In this document: positions 8,358 to 17,955 of the stretch, one piece after another
Numbering within the stretch: the first letter of the stretch is position 1
Layout of the letters: every line of letters starts with the position of its first letter
NCBI GenBank assembly: GCA_015152455.1
Contig: SUTY01000005.1
Span: 1-47,785 of the forward strand
Source: Cyanobacteria bacterium SIG32
GTDB taxonomy: Bacteria > Cyanobacteriota > Vampirovibrionia > Gastranaerophilales > Gastranaerophilaceae
Length of the DNA stretch: 47,785 bases
Direction: 5' to 3'
Position numbers and translations under genes: made by a program
Notes under the pieces: model-generated
Databases searched by the model: none
Seen by the model: the letters and a program-made list of their open reading frames with translations, nothing else
What the model was told of the DNA's origin: nothing

Positions 8358-8600
8358 TCGGCTTATTTATTTTGTTTTATTTATCTCCTCTACTATCATT
8401 ATAACACTTTTTTCAAACTTTTCATCAACCTTTAGTGCTACATGGGTAGTAATTTTTACAAAACTTAACTAAATTTGAGGCCTGAAATTCAGATATAGTG
8501 TACTTTTTACAAGAATTAATTTAATTTTTTTTTGTGTCAAAAATCCATCTATCGGTGGATTAGATTTGTTACAATTTAGTAAAATTATTTAATATTTAGA
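8358..8600. other. Divergent intergenic region
   Basis: No gene seen. On the minus strand TATAAT near 8395-8402 is the likely -10 box of the R3H ATPase gene. At about 8545-8561 ATCCATC and GGTGGAT form a hairpin. Read on the minus strand it is followed by TTTTTG, so it could end antisense transcripts coming from the uppS side. Confidence 0.4.
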
Positions 8601-8604
8601 TTTA

Positions 8605-8613
8605 TGTTATAAT
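8605..8613 (+). promoter_or_regulatory. Extended -10 promoter of uppS-rdgB
   Basis: TGTTATAAT gives an extended -10 (TG, one base, TATAAT 8608-8613) with no good -35. The ribosome-binding site AGAGGA (8621-8626) and ATG at 8630 follow. The same TTATGTTATAAT string recurs at 25850-25861. Confidence 0.65.
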
Positions 8614-8629
8614 CGTTTCGAGAGGAAAT

Positions 8630-9352
8630 ATGACAACACAAACTTTATCAATAAATAAAATAGTAGAAACAACTAATCTTGAACATATTGCAATAATAAT
8701 GGACGGTAACAGAAGATGGGCAAAAGATAAAAATTTACCGTCAGCTATGGGGCATAAAAAGGGTGTGGACTCTTTAAAAAATGTTTTAAAAGCGTGCCAT
8801 AAATTTGGAGTTAAATATTTAACCGTATATGCTTTTTCTACCGAAAATTGGAATCGTAAGCCTGAAGAAGTTGAATTTTTAATGGATTTATTAGCTCATA
8901 CTATAAAAAATGAGTTAGACGAATTGCATGAAAACGGTGTTGTGATTAATTTTATTGGTGATTTGACAAAATTAAATTCAAAATTACAGGAAATTTTGAA
9001 TAATGCGGTTGAACATACAAAAGATAACAAAGGTGTAAAACTTCAAATAGCATTTAATTACGGATCTCGTGATGAAATTGTAAATGCGGTAAAAAAAATT
9101 GTGAGTCAAGGAGTTCAGGCTGATGACATTACTGAAGATTTGATATCTAAACAACTTTATACACAAAATATTCCTGATCCGGATTTATTAATCAGAACTG
9201 GTGGAGAGATGAGAATTTCAAATTATCTTTTATGGCAAATTGCATATTCGGAAATTTTTGTGACAAAAGAATATTGGCCTGATTTTGACGAAAAATCATT
9301 GGCTGGCGCTATTGAAGAATTTGGTAACAGACAAAGACGGTATGGTAAATAA
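8630..9352 (+). CDS. uppS: Isoprenyl transferase (undecaprenyl diphosphate synthase)
   Basis: Cis-prenyltransferase that extends farnesyl diphosphate with isopentenyl units to make the C55 lipid carrier for peptidoglycan and surface glycans. The family motif IAIIMDGNRRWAK includes catalytic Asp25. Also present are the YAFSTENWNR block and the C-terminal RTGGEMRISNYLLWQ and EIFVTKEYWPDF blocks. The length of 240 residues is normal. The stop overlaps the rdgB start by one base (TAATG), so the two are translationally coupled. Confidence 0.96.
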   Translation: MTTQTLSINKIVETTNLEHIAIIMDGNRRWAKDKNLPSAMGHKKGVDSLKNVLKACHKFGVKYLTVYAFSTENWNRKPEEVEFLMDLLAHTIKNELDELHENGVVINFIGDLTKLNSKLQEILNNAVEHTKDNKGVKLQIAFNYGSRDEIVNAVKKIVSQGVQADDITEDLISKQLYTQNIPDPDLLIRTGGEMRISNYLLWQIAYSEIFVTKEYWPDFDEKSLAGAIEEFGNRQRRYGK

Positions 9353-9924
9353 TGAAAATAGTTTTTGCAACAGGTAATCCTCATAAATTACAAGAAATTA
9401 ATGAAATATCAAATGGTAGTGCGGTTGAATTTGTGTTACCAAATGAGGGATTTAATCCGGAAGAAAACGGTTCTACTTTTGAAGAAAATTCATTGATCAA
9501 AGCGCAAGAGGCTTTTAGGGTATCCACTGGCATGATGTGTCTGGCTGACGATTCAGGGCTTTGCGTAGAAGCATTAAATGGAGCTCCAGGGTTGCATTCA
9601 GCTCGTTATGCAGGAACTCAGCAGGAAAAAATTGATAAAATATTAAGTGAGCTTGCACCACATACAAATAGGAAAGCAAAATTCATTTGTGTTATGACTT
9701 TACTTGATACAGACGGTGAGGTTTTACACGTTTCAAAAGGTGAATGCCAAGGAGAAATTGCAAAATCGCAATCTGGTAAGAATGGGTTTGGATATGATCC
9801 TGTGTTCATTGTCGAGGGTACTAATCTTACAATGGCTGATATGTCAGAAGATGTAAAAAATAAAATTTCGCATAGGGCAAAAGCCTTGTCAGATATGCTT
9901 TCTTTTATTGAAACGTTAAAATAA
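9352..9924 (+). CDS. rdgB: XTP/dITP pyrophosphatase (Ham1/RdgB family)
   Basis: Removes non-canonical purine nucleoside triphosphates (ITP, dITP, XTP) from the pool as monophosphate plus pyrophosphate. All family blocks are present: FATGNPHKLQEI at the N-terminus, DDSGLCVEALNGAPGLHSAR in the middle, GFGYDPVF and SHRAKAL near the end. 190 residues is the usual size. Coupled to uppS through a one-base overlap. Confidence 0.95.
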   Translation: MKIVFATGNPHKLQEINEISNGSAVEFVLPNEGFNPEENGSTFEENSLIKAQEAFRVSTGMMCLADDSGLCVEALNGAPGLHSARYAGTQQEKIDKILSELAPHTNRKAKFICVMTLLDTDGEVLHVSKGECQGEIAKSQSGKNGFGYDPVFIVEGTNLTMADMSEDVKNKISHRAKALSDMLSFIETLK

Positions 9925-9942
9925 AATCCCAAAAATTTTTTC

Positions 9943-9971
9943 TTGCTATATGGTATCTTTTTTGCTAATAT
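9943..9971 (+). promoter_or_regulatory. Promoter of the RND efflux operon
   Basis: TTGCTA (9943-9948) and TAATAT (9966-9971) are separated by exactly 17 bases. Confidence 0.6.
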
Positions 9972-9991
9972 TATGTTGCTAAAACAACATA
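9972..9991 (+). promoter_or_regulatory. Candidate operator at the efflux promoter
   Basis: Perfect inverted repeat TATGTTG-N6-CAACATA starting at the end of the -10 box and covering the expected transcription start. Position and symmetry fit a dimeric repressor site. No regulator gene lies next to it. It could instead be a small 5' hairpin. Confidence 0.5.
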
Positions 9992-10002
9992 GGGGAGAGC
10001 AA

Positions 10003-11166
10003 ATGAAGAAAACTATAATTATTGTAATTTCAGTTATAATTGCTGCGATAGCGTTGCGTTATGTGTCAGGTTCAATAAATAAATTTATGCAGGACAGAGC
10101 AAATAAAAGAAAACCAGCACCAAGTGTTCAAGTAGAACCAGTTGGCGAAAAAAGTGTTATAAGAACTTTTGAAGCGCCAGGTCGTGTAACTTCAAAATAT
10201 CAAGTTAATGTATTGGCACGTATTGCTGGATATTTGCAAAAAAGTTATTTTAAAGAAGGTGATTACGTACAACAAGGTCAGGTTTTATTTCAAATAGAAC
10301 CAACAGAGTTTAAGAATACTTCAAATGTAGCGCAAGCTAATGTGAAAAATATAAAAGCACAACTTGAGTATGCTGAAAAACAACTTGCAAGAGCAACAGA
10401 ATTGGTTGCAAAAGACTATATTGCAAAATCAAAATATGATGAAATTTTGGCACAGAGAGATTCTTACAGAGCGCAATTAGCTTCTGCTCAAGCGGCTTAT
10501 GATGATAGTCAAAGAAATTTGGGTTACACAATGGTTAAATCCCCTGTAAATGGTAAGGTTGGTATTATTAGTGTAACGGTTGGGAACTATGTTTCTCCGT
10601 CATCTGGTCCTTTGACAACTATTAACAGTACAGATCCAATTTATGTTACATTCCCTTTGGATTCAAATGATTTTAATATTTTGTCAGAAGCTGATAAAGA
10701 AGATAATAAAAACAGAAAAGTCGAATTGTATTTTAATACAGGTGAAAAATATGAATACGAAGGTGTTCAAGATTTTCAGGATAACAAAATTGATCAATCT
10801 ACAGGTACAGTAACTTTACGTGCTACTTTTAGAAACCCAAATGATCAATTGTTGCATGGAGAATTTGTAACAATTAAATTGTTCTCAAATAATGAAGTTA
10901 GTGTTCCTGTTGTTCACCAATCAGCTGTGTTGGAAAATCAAGCAGGTAAATATGTTTACAAGTTGGATGAGAAAGATATTCCACAATTAACTTATATAAA
11001 GACAGGAGAACAAACAGGAGAATTCTGGACTGTAATAGAGGGTATTCAAGTTGGTGACAGAATAGTAACTGATGGCTTACAAAAAGTAATGCCTGGCCAT
11101 GCGGTAACTGTTGTTACACCTGAAGAAATGGCAAAAATTAAAAAGAACGAACAACAATCAAAATAG
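10003..11166 (+). CDS. RND efflux periplasmic adaptor (membrane fusion protein)
   Basis: About 387 residues, AcrA/MexA/HlyD family. One N-terminal membrane anchor (TIIIVISVIIAAIALRYV) is followed by a lipoyl half-domain (EAPGRVTSKYQVNVLARIAGY), a coiled-coil hairpin (about 85-155, NVAQANVKNIKAQLEYAEKQ), the second lipoyl half (MVKSPVNGKVGII) and beta-barrel domains. It bridges the inner-membrane pump and the outer-membrane channel. ATG 10003 fits GGGGAG at 9992-9997; the upstream frame from 9943 overlaps the promoter. First gene of a complete tripartite operon; the pump gene starts nine bases after its stop. Confidence 0.92.
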   Translation: MKKTIIIVISVIIAAIALRYVSGSINKFMQDRANKRKPAPSVQVEPVGEKSVIRTFEAPGRVTSKYQVNVLARIAGYLQKSYFKEGDYVQQGQVLFQIEPTEFKNTSNVAQANVKNIKAQLEYAEKQLARATELVAKDYIAKSKYDEILAQRDSYRAQLASAQAAYDDSQRNLGYTMVKSPVNGKVGIISVTVGNYVSPSSGPLTTINSTDPIYVTFPLDSNDFNILSEADKEDNKNRKVELYFNTGEKYEYEGVQDFQDNKIDQSTGTVTLRATFRNPNDQLLHGEFVTIKLFSNNEVSVPVVHQSAVLENQAGKYVYKLDEKDIPQLTYIKTGEQTGEFWTVIEGIQVGDRIVTDGLQKVMPGHAVTVVTPEEMAKIKKNEQQSK

Positions 11167-11175
11167 GGATATAAA

Positions 11176-14100
11176 ATGGCAGAAAAAACAGGAAATTTAT
11201 TTATAAAACGCCCAAAGTTGGCAATTGTAATTTCGCTTGCAATTATTTTGGCAGGTATGTTAATGATAAATACATTACCGTTGGAAGAATATCCGTCAAT
11301 TACACCACCTCAGGTTGTAGTAACAGCGACTTATGCCGGTGCAAGTTCTGACGTAATTGAATCTACAATTGCAGCTCCAGTTGAGGCTCAATTAAATGGT
11401 GTTGAAGATATGATTTATATGTCTTCAACTTCTCAAAATGGTTCTTACAAATTAACATTGTATTTTAATATCGGTTCAGATCCCGATATGGCCGTAGTAA
11501 ACGTTCAAAACCAATTGCAGTTGGTAACTCCTCGTCTGCCGGAAGAAGTTAAGCGATATGGTTTGATGGTTAAAAAGTCAACAGGTGGCCCAGGTATTTT
11601 GATGATATCGGTTAATTCTCCAAATGGTACATATGATAACCTGTATATTGCAAACTATGCTTCTATTTATATTAAAGATGAACTTGCTCGTATTAAAGGT
11701 GTCGGTCAAGTTCAGGTATTTGGTTCGACTGATTATTCAATGAGAATATGGCTTGATGCTAACAAAATGGCTAATTTAGGTGTTTCAACAAGTGAAGTTG
11801 CAGCAGCTGTTCAGGCTCAAAACATTCAGGCTCCTGCAGGGGATTTGGGTGTTGAGCCAATGAAAGAAAAACAGTTAATTAAACTTACTATGAGAACGCA
11901 AGGTCGTCTTCAAGATCCAAAACAATTTGAAGAAATTATTGTTCGCTCTAAACCTGATGGTTCGCAGATTAAATTAAAAGATATCGCTAGAGTAGAATTA
12001 GGTGCTGAAAGTTATTCATTCTTCTCAAGAATTGGCGGTAAAAACTCTGCAGTTATTTCTGTGAGTCAGTTGCCTGAAGCAAATGCTATTGACTTGTCTA
12101 ATAAAATTCAAAAGAAAATGAAAGAATTAAGCAAAGGTTTCCCACAAGGTATTGAGTACGAAATTCAACACGACGAAACAGAGTTTGTTCGAGAATCTAT
12201 TCACGAGGTTATAAACGCAATAGGTCTTGCAATTTTGCTTGTAGGTTTGGTTACTTATTTATTTTTAGGTAGTTTCAGAGCTGCTTTAATTCCTTTCTGT
12301 GCAATTCCGGTTTCATTGATTGGTGTATTTATTTTCATGAATTTGTTAGGGTTTTCAATAAACTTACTGATTTTGTTTGGGTTAGTCCTCGCAGTTGGTT
12401 TGGTTGTTGATGACGCTATTGTTGTACTTGAAAATACTCAACGACATATTCAGGAAGGCAAAGATAAAGTTGAAGCTACTGAAGTAACCATGCAAGAAGT
12501 TTTTGGCGCTGTTTTAGCAACATCATTAGTATTGATGGCGGTATTTGTGCCAGTATCTTTTATGGCTGGTATTACAGGTCAAATGTTTAGACAATTTGCA
12601 TTGTGTATTGCGACATCAATCGGCTTGTCAACTCTTGTTGCATTGACATTATCACCGGCATTGTGTTCTATGATTTTGAAATCTGGCGAAGAAAAAGCAG
12701 ACTTTGAATTTATCCATAAGTTCGACGTTTGGTTTAATGGTGTTAGGGACAAATATCTTGAAGGTGCTGCAGCATTTGTAAATTCAGCTAAATTAACCCT
12801 TTTAGTCTTAGCAGGTATAACATTATTTGTATTATTCATGTTCAAAATAACTCCAACAGGTTTCTTGCCAGCTGAAGACAGAGGTGCTATATTTACTCAA
12901 ATTCAGTTGCCTGACGGATCTTCAGCATCAAGAACTGATATGGTTGCAACGGAAATCGAAGAAAGAATTTTGCAAATTAAAGGTGTCGAAACAACTATTC
13001 TTTTAGTAGGATTCTCAGGTGAAAATACGGCGTTGATTGTTGCACAGTTAGAACCTTGGTCTAAACGTAAGAAAAAAGCTGAATCAGCTGACGGTATATT
13101 AAATATAATGAGAAAAGAATTTGGAAACTATCCGTCTGCCACAATTGCATCATTCTCGCCACCTGCAATTACAGGTTTGGGTATGTTTGGAGGCTTCGAA
13201 TATCAACTTTTGGATAAAGGCAACAGAACGGCTCAAGAACTTTATGATGAGGCTATAAAACTTTTGGCTGAGGCTAACAAACGTCCTGAATATTCACTTG
13301 TTTATACGTCATTTACGCCAAATATGCCACAGTTATTGTTAAATGTTGATGTGGCAAAAGCTATGGCACAGAGTGTTCCTGTTTCTGAAATATACAGTTC
13401 TTTGGCGGCTTATTTCGGTAAATCATATATTAACGACTTTAACAAATATGGTCGTGTTTATCGTGTTTATATGCAAGCTGATGGGGAATTCAGAGCGAAT
13501 CCAAGCGATATTGACAAGATTTTTGTTAAAAACTCTTATGGCAAAATGGTTCCGATATCATCTGTGTTAAAAATAGAAAATGTTGTAGGACCTTACAGTA
13601 GAACTCGTTTCAACATGTATCCAGCTATCACGATTAATGGTTCAGCTCGACAAGGTATTTCCTCTGGTGAAGCAATGAAAGTTATGGAAGATCTTTCTAA
13701 TGAAGTTTTACCAAAAGATATGGGTTATGCTTGGTCTGGAAGTTCATTGCAAGAACACGAATCTTCAGGACAAATCGGACCGATTTTGGCTATGTCTATC
13801 GTTTTCGTCTATCTATTCTTGGTAGGTTTATATGAAAGCTGGATGTTGCCGATTGCGGTATTGTTGGTTTCACCGATTGCTTTGTTTGGTGCGTTGTTCT
13901 TCCAATATGTTTCAGGTTATTCATTAGATTTATATTCTCAAATCGGTTTGGTAATGCTACTAGGTTTGAGTACAAAACAAGCAATTTTGATTATTGAGTT
14001 TGCAAAAGATGCACACGAAGCCGGCATGGCAATTCGAGATGCTGCAATGCAGGCTGCAAAATTAAGATTTAGAGCTGTAATGATGACAAACATTGCATTT

Positions 14101-14295
14101 ATTTTAGGTTTGTTGCCATTAGTATTTGCTCATGGTGCAGGTGCTGCCAGCCGTAATTCTGTTGGTATGACAGTATTTGGCGGTATGATAGCGGTTGCAT
14201 TTATTGGTACATTCTTAGTACCTGCATTTTATGTAATGATTGAAGAAATGAAAGTTAATCTTGGAAAAAGATTAAGAAGGAAAAATAATGCTTAA
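11176..14295 (+). CDS. RND multidrug efflux permease (AcrB/MexB family)
   Basis: 1039 residues, full length for a hydrophobe/amphiphile RND pump driven by protons. It shows the N-terminal FIKRPKLAIVISLAIILAG span, the adjacent Asp pair of the proton relay in GLVVDDAIVVLEN on the fourth membrane helix, two large periplasmic loops, and the second half from about residue 530 with the GLSTKQAILIIEFAKD block. Substrate range cannot be read from sequence. The end overlaps the TolC-like gene by eight bases, so adaptor, pump and channel are co-translated. Confidence 0.94.
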   Translation: MAEKTGNLFIKRPKLAIVISLAIILAGMLMINTLPLEEYPSITPPQVVVTATYAGASSDVIESTIAAPVEAQLNGVEDMIYMSSTSQNGSYKLTLYFNIGSDPDMAVVNVQNQLQLVTPRLPEEVKRYGLMVKKSTGGPGILMISVNSPNGTYDNLYIANYASIYIKDELARIKGVGQVQVFGSTDYSMRIWLDANKMANLGVSTSEVAAAVQAQNIQAPAGDLGVEPMKEKQLIKLTMRTQGRLQDPKQFEEIIVRSKPDGSQIKLKDIARVELGAESYSFFSRIGGKNSAVISVSQLPEANAIDLSNKIQKKMKELSKGFPQGIEYEIQHDETEFVRESIHEVINAIGLAILLVGLVTYLFLGSFRAALIPFCAIPVSLIGVFIFMNLLGFSINLLILFGLVLAVGLVVDDAIVVLENTQRHIQEGKDKVEATEVTMQEVFGAVLATSLVLMAVFVPVSFMAGITGQMFRQFALCIATSIGLSTLVALTLSPALCSMILKSGEEKADFEFIHKFDVWFNGVRDKYLEGAAAFVNSAKLTLLVLAGITLFVLFMFKITPTGFLPAEDRGAIFTQIQLPDGSSASRTDMVATEIEERILQIKGVETTILLVGFSGENTALIVAQLEPWSKRKKKAESADGILNIMRKEFGNYPSATIASFSPPAITGLGMFGGFEYQLLDKGNRTAQELYDEAIKLLAEANKRPEYSLVYTSFTPNMPQLLLNVDVAKAMAQSVPVSEIYSSLAAYFGKSYINDFNKYGRVYRVYMQADGEFRANPSDIDKIFVKNSYGKMVPISSVLKIENVVGPYSRTRFNMYPAITINGSARQGISSGEAMKVMEDLSNEVLPKDMGYAWSGSSLQEHESSGQIGPILAMSIVFVYLFLVGLYESWMLPIAVLLVSPIALFGALFFQYVSGYSLDLYSQIGLVMLLGLSTKQAILIIEFAKDAHEAGMAIRDAAMQAAKLRFRAVMMTNIAFILGLLPLVFAHGAGAASRNSVGMTVFGGMIAVAFIGTFLVPAFYVMIEEMKVNLGKRLRRKNNA

Positions 14296-15706
14296 AAAAT
14301 TATTGATTACAAATTTAATTTTATATATGACTTTATCTCCTGTTTTAGCTATTGATAAAATTGGAAATGAAGTTAACGAACAAGAATTCCCGCAATCTGA
14401 GGAAGTTTTGCCAAAAACTGAAGATAAAGGATCTGAATATATTATTTCGGGTTCGGTTGAAAAAAATATTGATTTAACCCTTGAAAATTGTATTGAGCTA
14501 GCGTTAGGGAATAACCCACAAATCAATGCAGCTTTTCAGGATATTTTAGCATCAGATGCCAGAATTAAACAGGTTTGGTCAAATTATTTCCCTCAATTAA
14601 GTTGGCAGACTGGCTATACAAGAATCAGACAATTGCAATTGTCTGACGCTTTGGGTCGAAACTTGATATTCAATTACTATGTTTTGGGTCAGGTAACTTT
14701 GCAACAAATGTTGTATGACTTTGGTGTAACTCAAAACCAAGCAACTATTAAACGCTTAGATTATGAAGGCTATAAAACTACCTTAACTGCGGTTATAAAT
14801 GATGTTATTTATAAAACAAAAGATGCGTATTATGCGCTTTTATATGCCTACGAAAATAAACGTGTGGCGCAAGATACCGTTGATAAATTCCAATTATTTT
14901 ACGATCAGGCAAAGGCTTTTTATGAAATTGGTATGAATCCAAAAGTTGATGTTACCATTGCTGAATCTAATTTAAGTAGTGCTAAATTAAAACTTATTCA
15001 GGCAGATAACGCTGTGAATTTGGCTATTGCAAAACTGAATAATGTAATGGGTGTTCCGTTTATTGATAAATATAATGTTATGGATAAATTACAGTATCAG
15101 CCTTTAAACTTAACGTTTAACGGCGCAGTTGATATCGCACGAGAAGCAAGACCTGAGTTGAAATTAGCAGAAATAAAAGTCGAAACTGCTAATCAAACGT
15201 TAAAGTTGGTTAAAAAATCTTTCTATCCGACATTATCAGTTGAAGGTCAATTGCAAATAGGTGGTAAATCTTGGGCTTCAAACCATGGTTATAATGTTGG
15301 TGGGTATTTGAACTTCCCAACGGTTAACGGCATGTTGATTAGAAATGAAATCAAAGAAGCAAGATATTTGTATGATAAAGAGCTTGCAAATGCTCAAAAT
15401 ACTCAGAACCAAATTTATTTAGAAATCCAAAATGCCTTTCTAAAATTAGAAGAAAAGAAAAATCAAATGCCTGTTGCTTTATTGCAGGTTAAACAAGCAA
15501 AAGAAAACTATGAGCTTTCTTATGGCAGATATAGAGTTGGTGAAGCAAGTCCGACAGAGTTGAAAGATTCCCAAATCATGTATGAAAATGCTCAATTGAC
15601 TTATTATGCTGCGTTGTATGAATATAATTCAGCAAAAGCAGGGCTGGAAAAGGCTGTTGGTAAGAATATTATTACTGATGACGAAATCATTGAGTTAGAA
15701 GATTAA
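14288..15706 (+). CDS. TolC-family outer membrane efflux channel
   Basis: 472 residues with a signal peptide (MLKKLLITNLILYMTLSPVLA), a short Glu/Pro-rich linker, and the duplicated outer membrane efflux protein domain beginning IDLTLENCIELALGNNPQI and repeating near TFNGAVDIAREARPELKLAE. Long alpha-helical segments rich in Ala, Gln and Asn follow each half, as in TolC. It shows the cell has an outer membrane. A ribosome-binding site AAGGA lies inside the end of the pump gene. Confidence 0.92.
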   Translation: MLKKLLITNLILYMTLSPVLAIDKIGNEVNEQEFPQSEEVLPKTEDKGSEYIISGSVEKNIDLTLENCIELALGNNPQINAAFQDILASDARIKQVWSNYFPQLSWQTGYTRIRQLQLSDALGRNLIFNYYVLGQVTLQQMLYDFGVTQNQATIKRLDYEGYKTTLTAVINDVIYKTKDAYYALLYAYENKRVAQDTVDKFQLFYDQAKAFYEIGMNPKVDVTIAESNLSSAKLKLIQADNAVNLAIAKLNNVMGVPFIDKYNVMDKLQYQPLNLTFNGAVDIAREARPELKLAEIKVETANQTLKLVKKSFYPTLSVEGQLQIGGKSWASNHGYNVGGYLNFPTVNGMLIRNEIKEARYLYDKELANAQNTQNQIYLEIQNAFLKLEEKKNQMPVALLQVKQAKENYELSYGRYRVGEASPTELKDSQIMYENAQLTYYAALYEYNSAKAGLEKAVGKNIITDDEIIELED

Positions 15707-15757
15707 TATTGTAAACAAATCTTAACAAAACTCTTTCGCAAAAGGCAATTTTTTTGA

Positions 15758-15778
15758 GTATATATACTTTATATATAC
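15758..15778 (+). promoter_or_regulatory. Symmetric AT palindrome before the 15809 gene
   Basis: GTATATA and TATATAC arms flank a seven-base centre, about 30 bases before the start. It may be an operator or part of a promoter; I could not fix the -35 and -10 boxes. Confidence 0.4.
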
Positions 15779-15808
15779 AAGAAGAGATTTTAAGAAAGAG
15801 AGCAAGAG

Positions 15809-16099
15809 ATGATTCAAACAGCAGCTAATTCACATAACGAGACTTCAGGCAACGGTCAATTCGGTGCGTTAACTCGTAAGAGAAAAGGTAATAAAAGAAG
15901 AAGTAATCAAGGATTTTCTATTGAAGATTATTGTTACTTAGAAAAATCTGACAGAAGAATGCGCTTTAACAATTCAAGAGATCCAATTTTTTACGTGTTT
16001 GACTGTATTGAAAATAGACCAATCAAGACATTGGCTAAAGAATTTGTAAAAGAGTCATTTATGGATATTGCAAACTTTGTATCAAAAGTAGTTGCGTAA
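15809..16099 (+). CDS. Small basic protein of unknown function
   Basis: 96 residues, not recognised. The N-terminal half is very basic (ALTRKRKGNKRRSNQG), which suggests nucleic-acid or membrane-surface binding. The C-terminal half is an amphipathic segment (RPIKTLAKEFVKESFMDIAN). The ribosome-binding site is GAAAGAGAG. It has its own upstream palindrome and ends at a strong terminator, so it is a stand-alone unit. Confidence 0.65.
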   Translation: MIQTAANSHNETSGNGQFGALTRKRKGNKRRSNQGFSIEDYCYLEKSDRRMRFNNSRDPIFYVFDCIENRPIKTLAKEFVKESFMDIANFVSKVVA

Positions 16100-16131
16100 A
16101 ATCAATAGGTTAAGGAATAATAGGAAAAAAT

Positions 16132-16158
16132 AAAAACGGCGTTCAAGCCGTTTTTTTA
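16132..16158. terminator. Bidirectional terminator
   Basis: AAAAACGGC / GCCGTTTTT with loop GTTCAA, with T-rich tails in both directions, between convergent genes. Confidence 0.9.
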
Positions 16159-16161
16159 TTG

Positions 16162-17163
16162 TTAGCTTCCAAAATAATTTTTTAAACCTACTGTCAATTG
16201 TTTGTTTTTGCAAAGTTTTTTGAGTTTTGCAATGGCACGATTTTCAATTTGTCTTATGCGTTCCCTTGATACACCGTATTGTGAACCGATTTCGTCAAGT
16301 GTTTTTTTAACGCCATTATTATCTAAGCCATATCTTAAAATTAAAACGTCACGTTCCTTTTGGCTTAATTGATTTAAAATTTTTCTGATATCTTCTAATA
16401 AGTTTTCTTGAGAAACTCTACTGTCAGGCGTAATGGTGCTTTCATCTACAATAAAATCAGACAACTTCATTGTATCGTCATCGGAATTATTTGTAGGAGT
16501 GTCCATACTGATTGTTGATTGTGCGGCTTTTACAATAGCTGATAATTTGCTGACAGGAACACCCATTCTGTATGCAATTTCTTGTTTTGTAGGAGCATGC
16601 CCCAGTTCTGTTGTCAAATCCAATGTCGCACGGCGAATTCTTCCCAAAGACTCAATCATATGGATAGGAAGGCGAATAATTCTTGCCTTATCAGCAATTG
16701 CACGAGTAATTGATTGCTGAATCCACCAAGTTGCATATGTTGAAAATTTATAGCCTTTTGTGTAATCAAAGCGACCAGCAGCTTTCATTAAGCCCATATT
16801 ACCTTCTTGGATTAAGTCAAGAAAAGACAGACCTCTGCCAATATATTTTTTTGCGATACTTACGACTAATCGTAAATTTGCATTTACAAGCACGTCTTTT
16901 GAAAAATCATCTTTTTCTTCTTTAATTTTCTTTGCTAGTTCAAGTTCTTGTTCAGAAGATAAAAGAGGAATTTTCCCAATTTGTTGCAAATATATTCTTA
17001 CGCTGTCATCAGAATTAACTGATGCCAAGCTCTCTTGTACCTTGGGGTCTTCTACAGATTCAAGGACATTTTCATCATCATCTTCTTGAATTTTATGAAA
17101 ATCGACGTTTTCATCAGAAATATCGTCGGTCATTATTCCGAATTTTTCAAACTCTTTCTTCAT
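16162..17163 (-). CDS. rpoD: Sigma-70 family RNA polymerase sigma factor (RpoD/SigA-like)
   Basis: 333 residues. After a short acidic N-terminus the regions run in order: 1.2 ([21 protein letters not shown]), 2 with the -10-reading helix ([21 protein letters not shown]), 3 ([16 protein letters not shown]), and 4 with the -35-reading helix-turn-helix ([26 protein letters not shown]). The extended region 1.1 of E. coli RpoD is absent, as in cyanobacterial group 1 and 2 factors. Whether it is the primary factor or a group 2 relative cannot be settled from this window. GGAG precedes ATG. Good TTGACA/TATAAT-type promoters elsewhere in the window match its predicted specificity. Confidence 0.9.
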   Translation of the reverse strand: MKKEFEKFGIMTDDISDENVDFHKIQEDDDENVLESVEDPKVQESLASVNSDDSVRIYLQQIGKIPLLSSEQELELAKKIKEEKDDFSKDVLVNANLRLVVSIAKKYIGRGLSFLDLIQEGNMGLMKAAGRFDYTKGYKFSTYATWWIQQSITRAIADKARIIRLPIHMIESLGRIRRATLDLTTELGHAPTKQEIAYRMGVPVSKLSAIVKAAQSTISMDTPTNNSDDDTMKLSDFIVDESTITPDSRVSQENLLEDIRKILNQLSQKERDVLILRYGLDNNGVKKTLDEIGSQYGVSRERIRQIENRAIAKLKKLCKNKQLTVGLKNYFGS

Positions 17164-17211
17164 TATTTATTGCTCCGTTAATTTTATATTACAACATTTC
17201 GGTAGAAAAAG

Positions 17212-17955
17212 TTATTTTTTAATATTAGTTAACTTTTGACGAACTGTTTCAAAAATTATTGCACTTAATGCGTTAGACACATTTAAAGAGTTAAAATCTT
17301 TGAGCATTGGGATTTTTACGATAAAATCCGATAATTTTAAAAGTGATTTTGACACTCCTGCGTGTTCTGCGCCCATAATTATTGCAGAATTCATATCGCA
17401 ATAATTGATGTTGTAATAATTATCTTTTGCTGAAGCATCAGTAGCAATTATCCACCAGTCGCTATTTTTTAATTTTTGCACTGCGTTAACAAGGCTATTG
17501 ACTTTTATAATTGGAATGTGATTAATAGCGCCTGCGCTTGTTTTTTCCACAATTGAATTTACCAAGACATTTCTTCTTGATGGAATAATTATTCCTGAAA
17601 CTCCTGCGCAAACACAAGTTCTAATAATAGCACCGAGGTTATGCGGATCTTCTACACCGTCAAGTATTACTAATGATGAGTTTTCGTGGTGTTGTTCAAT
17701 AAAATCTTCCAATTCCACGTATTCTATCGGAGAAACTTGTGCGATAACGCCTTGATGATTATATTCAGCATATGGTTGGAATTTTTCTTTAGCCACAAAC
17801 TGATAAACAACTCCGTTTTTTTGTGCGAGTTCTTTTATTTTGTTTAATTTTTGGTCGCTATGTATATTTCTTGAAATTAAAATTTTGTTAATTTCTCGAT
17901 CTCCAGCAATCAGTGCTTCTAATACAGAGTTTTTCCCAAAAATTACATTTTCCAT
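17212..17955 (-). CDS. rlmB: 23S rRNA (guanosine 2'-O) methyltransferase, TrmH/RlmB family
   Basis: SPOUT-fold methyltransferase using S-adenosylmethionine. The N-terminal substrate-binding domain (FGKNSVLEALIAG) is followed by the knot motifs ILDGVEDPHNLGAIIRT, the IIMGAEHAGVS loop and SLNVSNALSAIIFE. Length 247 is usual for RlmB. The exact target nucleotide is inferred. Its start overlaps the nadA stop by one base, so nadA and rlmB form an operon. Confidence 0.9.
   Translation of the reverse strand: MENVIFGKNSVLEALIAGDREINKILISRNIHSDQKLNKIKELAQKNGVVYQFVAKEKFQPYAEYNHQGVIAQVSPIEYVELEDFIEQHHENSSLVILDGVEDPHNLGAIIRTCVCAGVSGIIIPSRRNVLVNSIVEKTSAGAINHIPIIKVNSLVNAVQKLKNSDWWIIATDASAKDNYYNINYCDMNSAIIMGAEHAGVSKSLLKLSDFIVKIPMLKDFNSLNVSNALSAIIFETVRQKLTNIKK

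Noticed and set aside
12579-12845. Minus-strand open frame inside the RND pump gene
   Set aside because: Antisense shadow without start signals; the pump frame is complete and matches its family.
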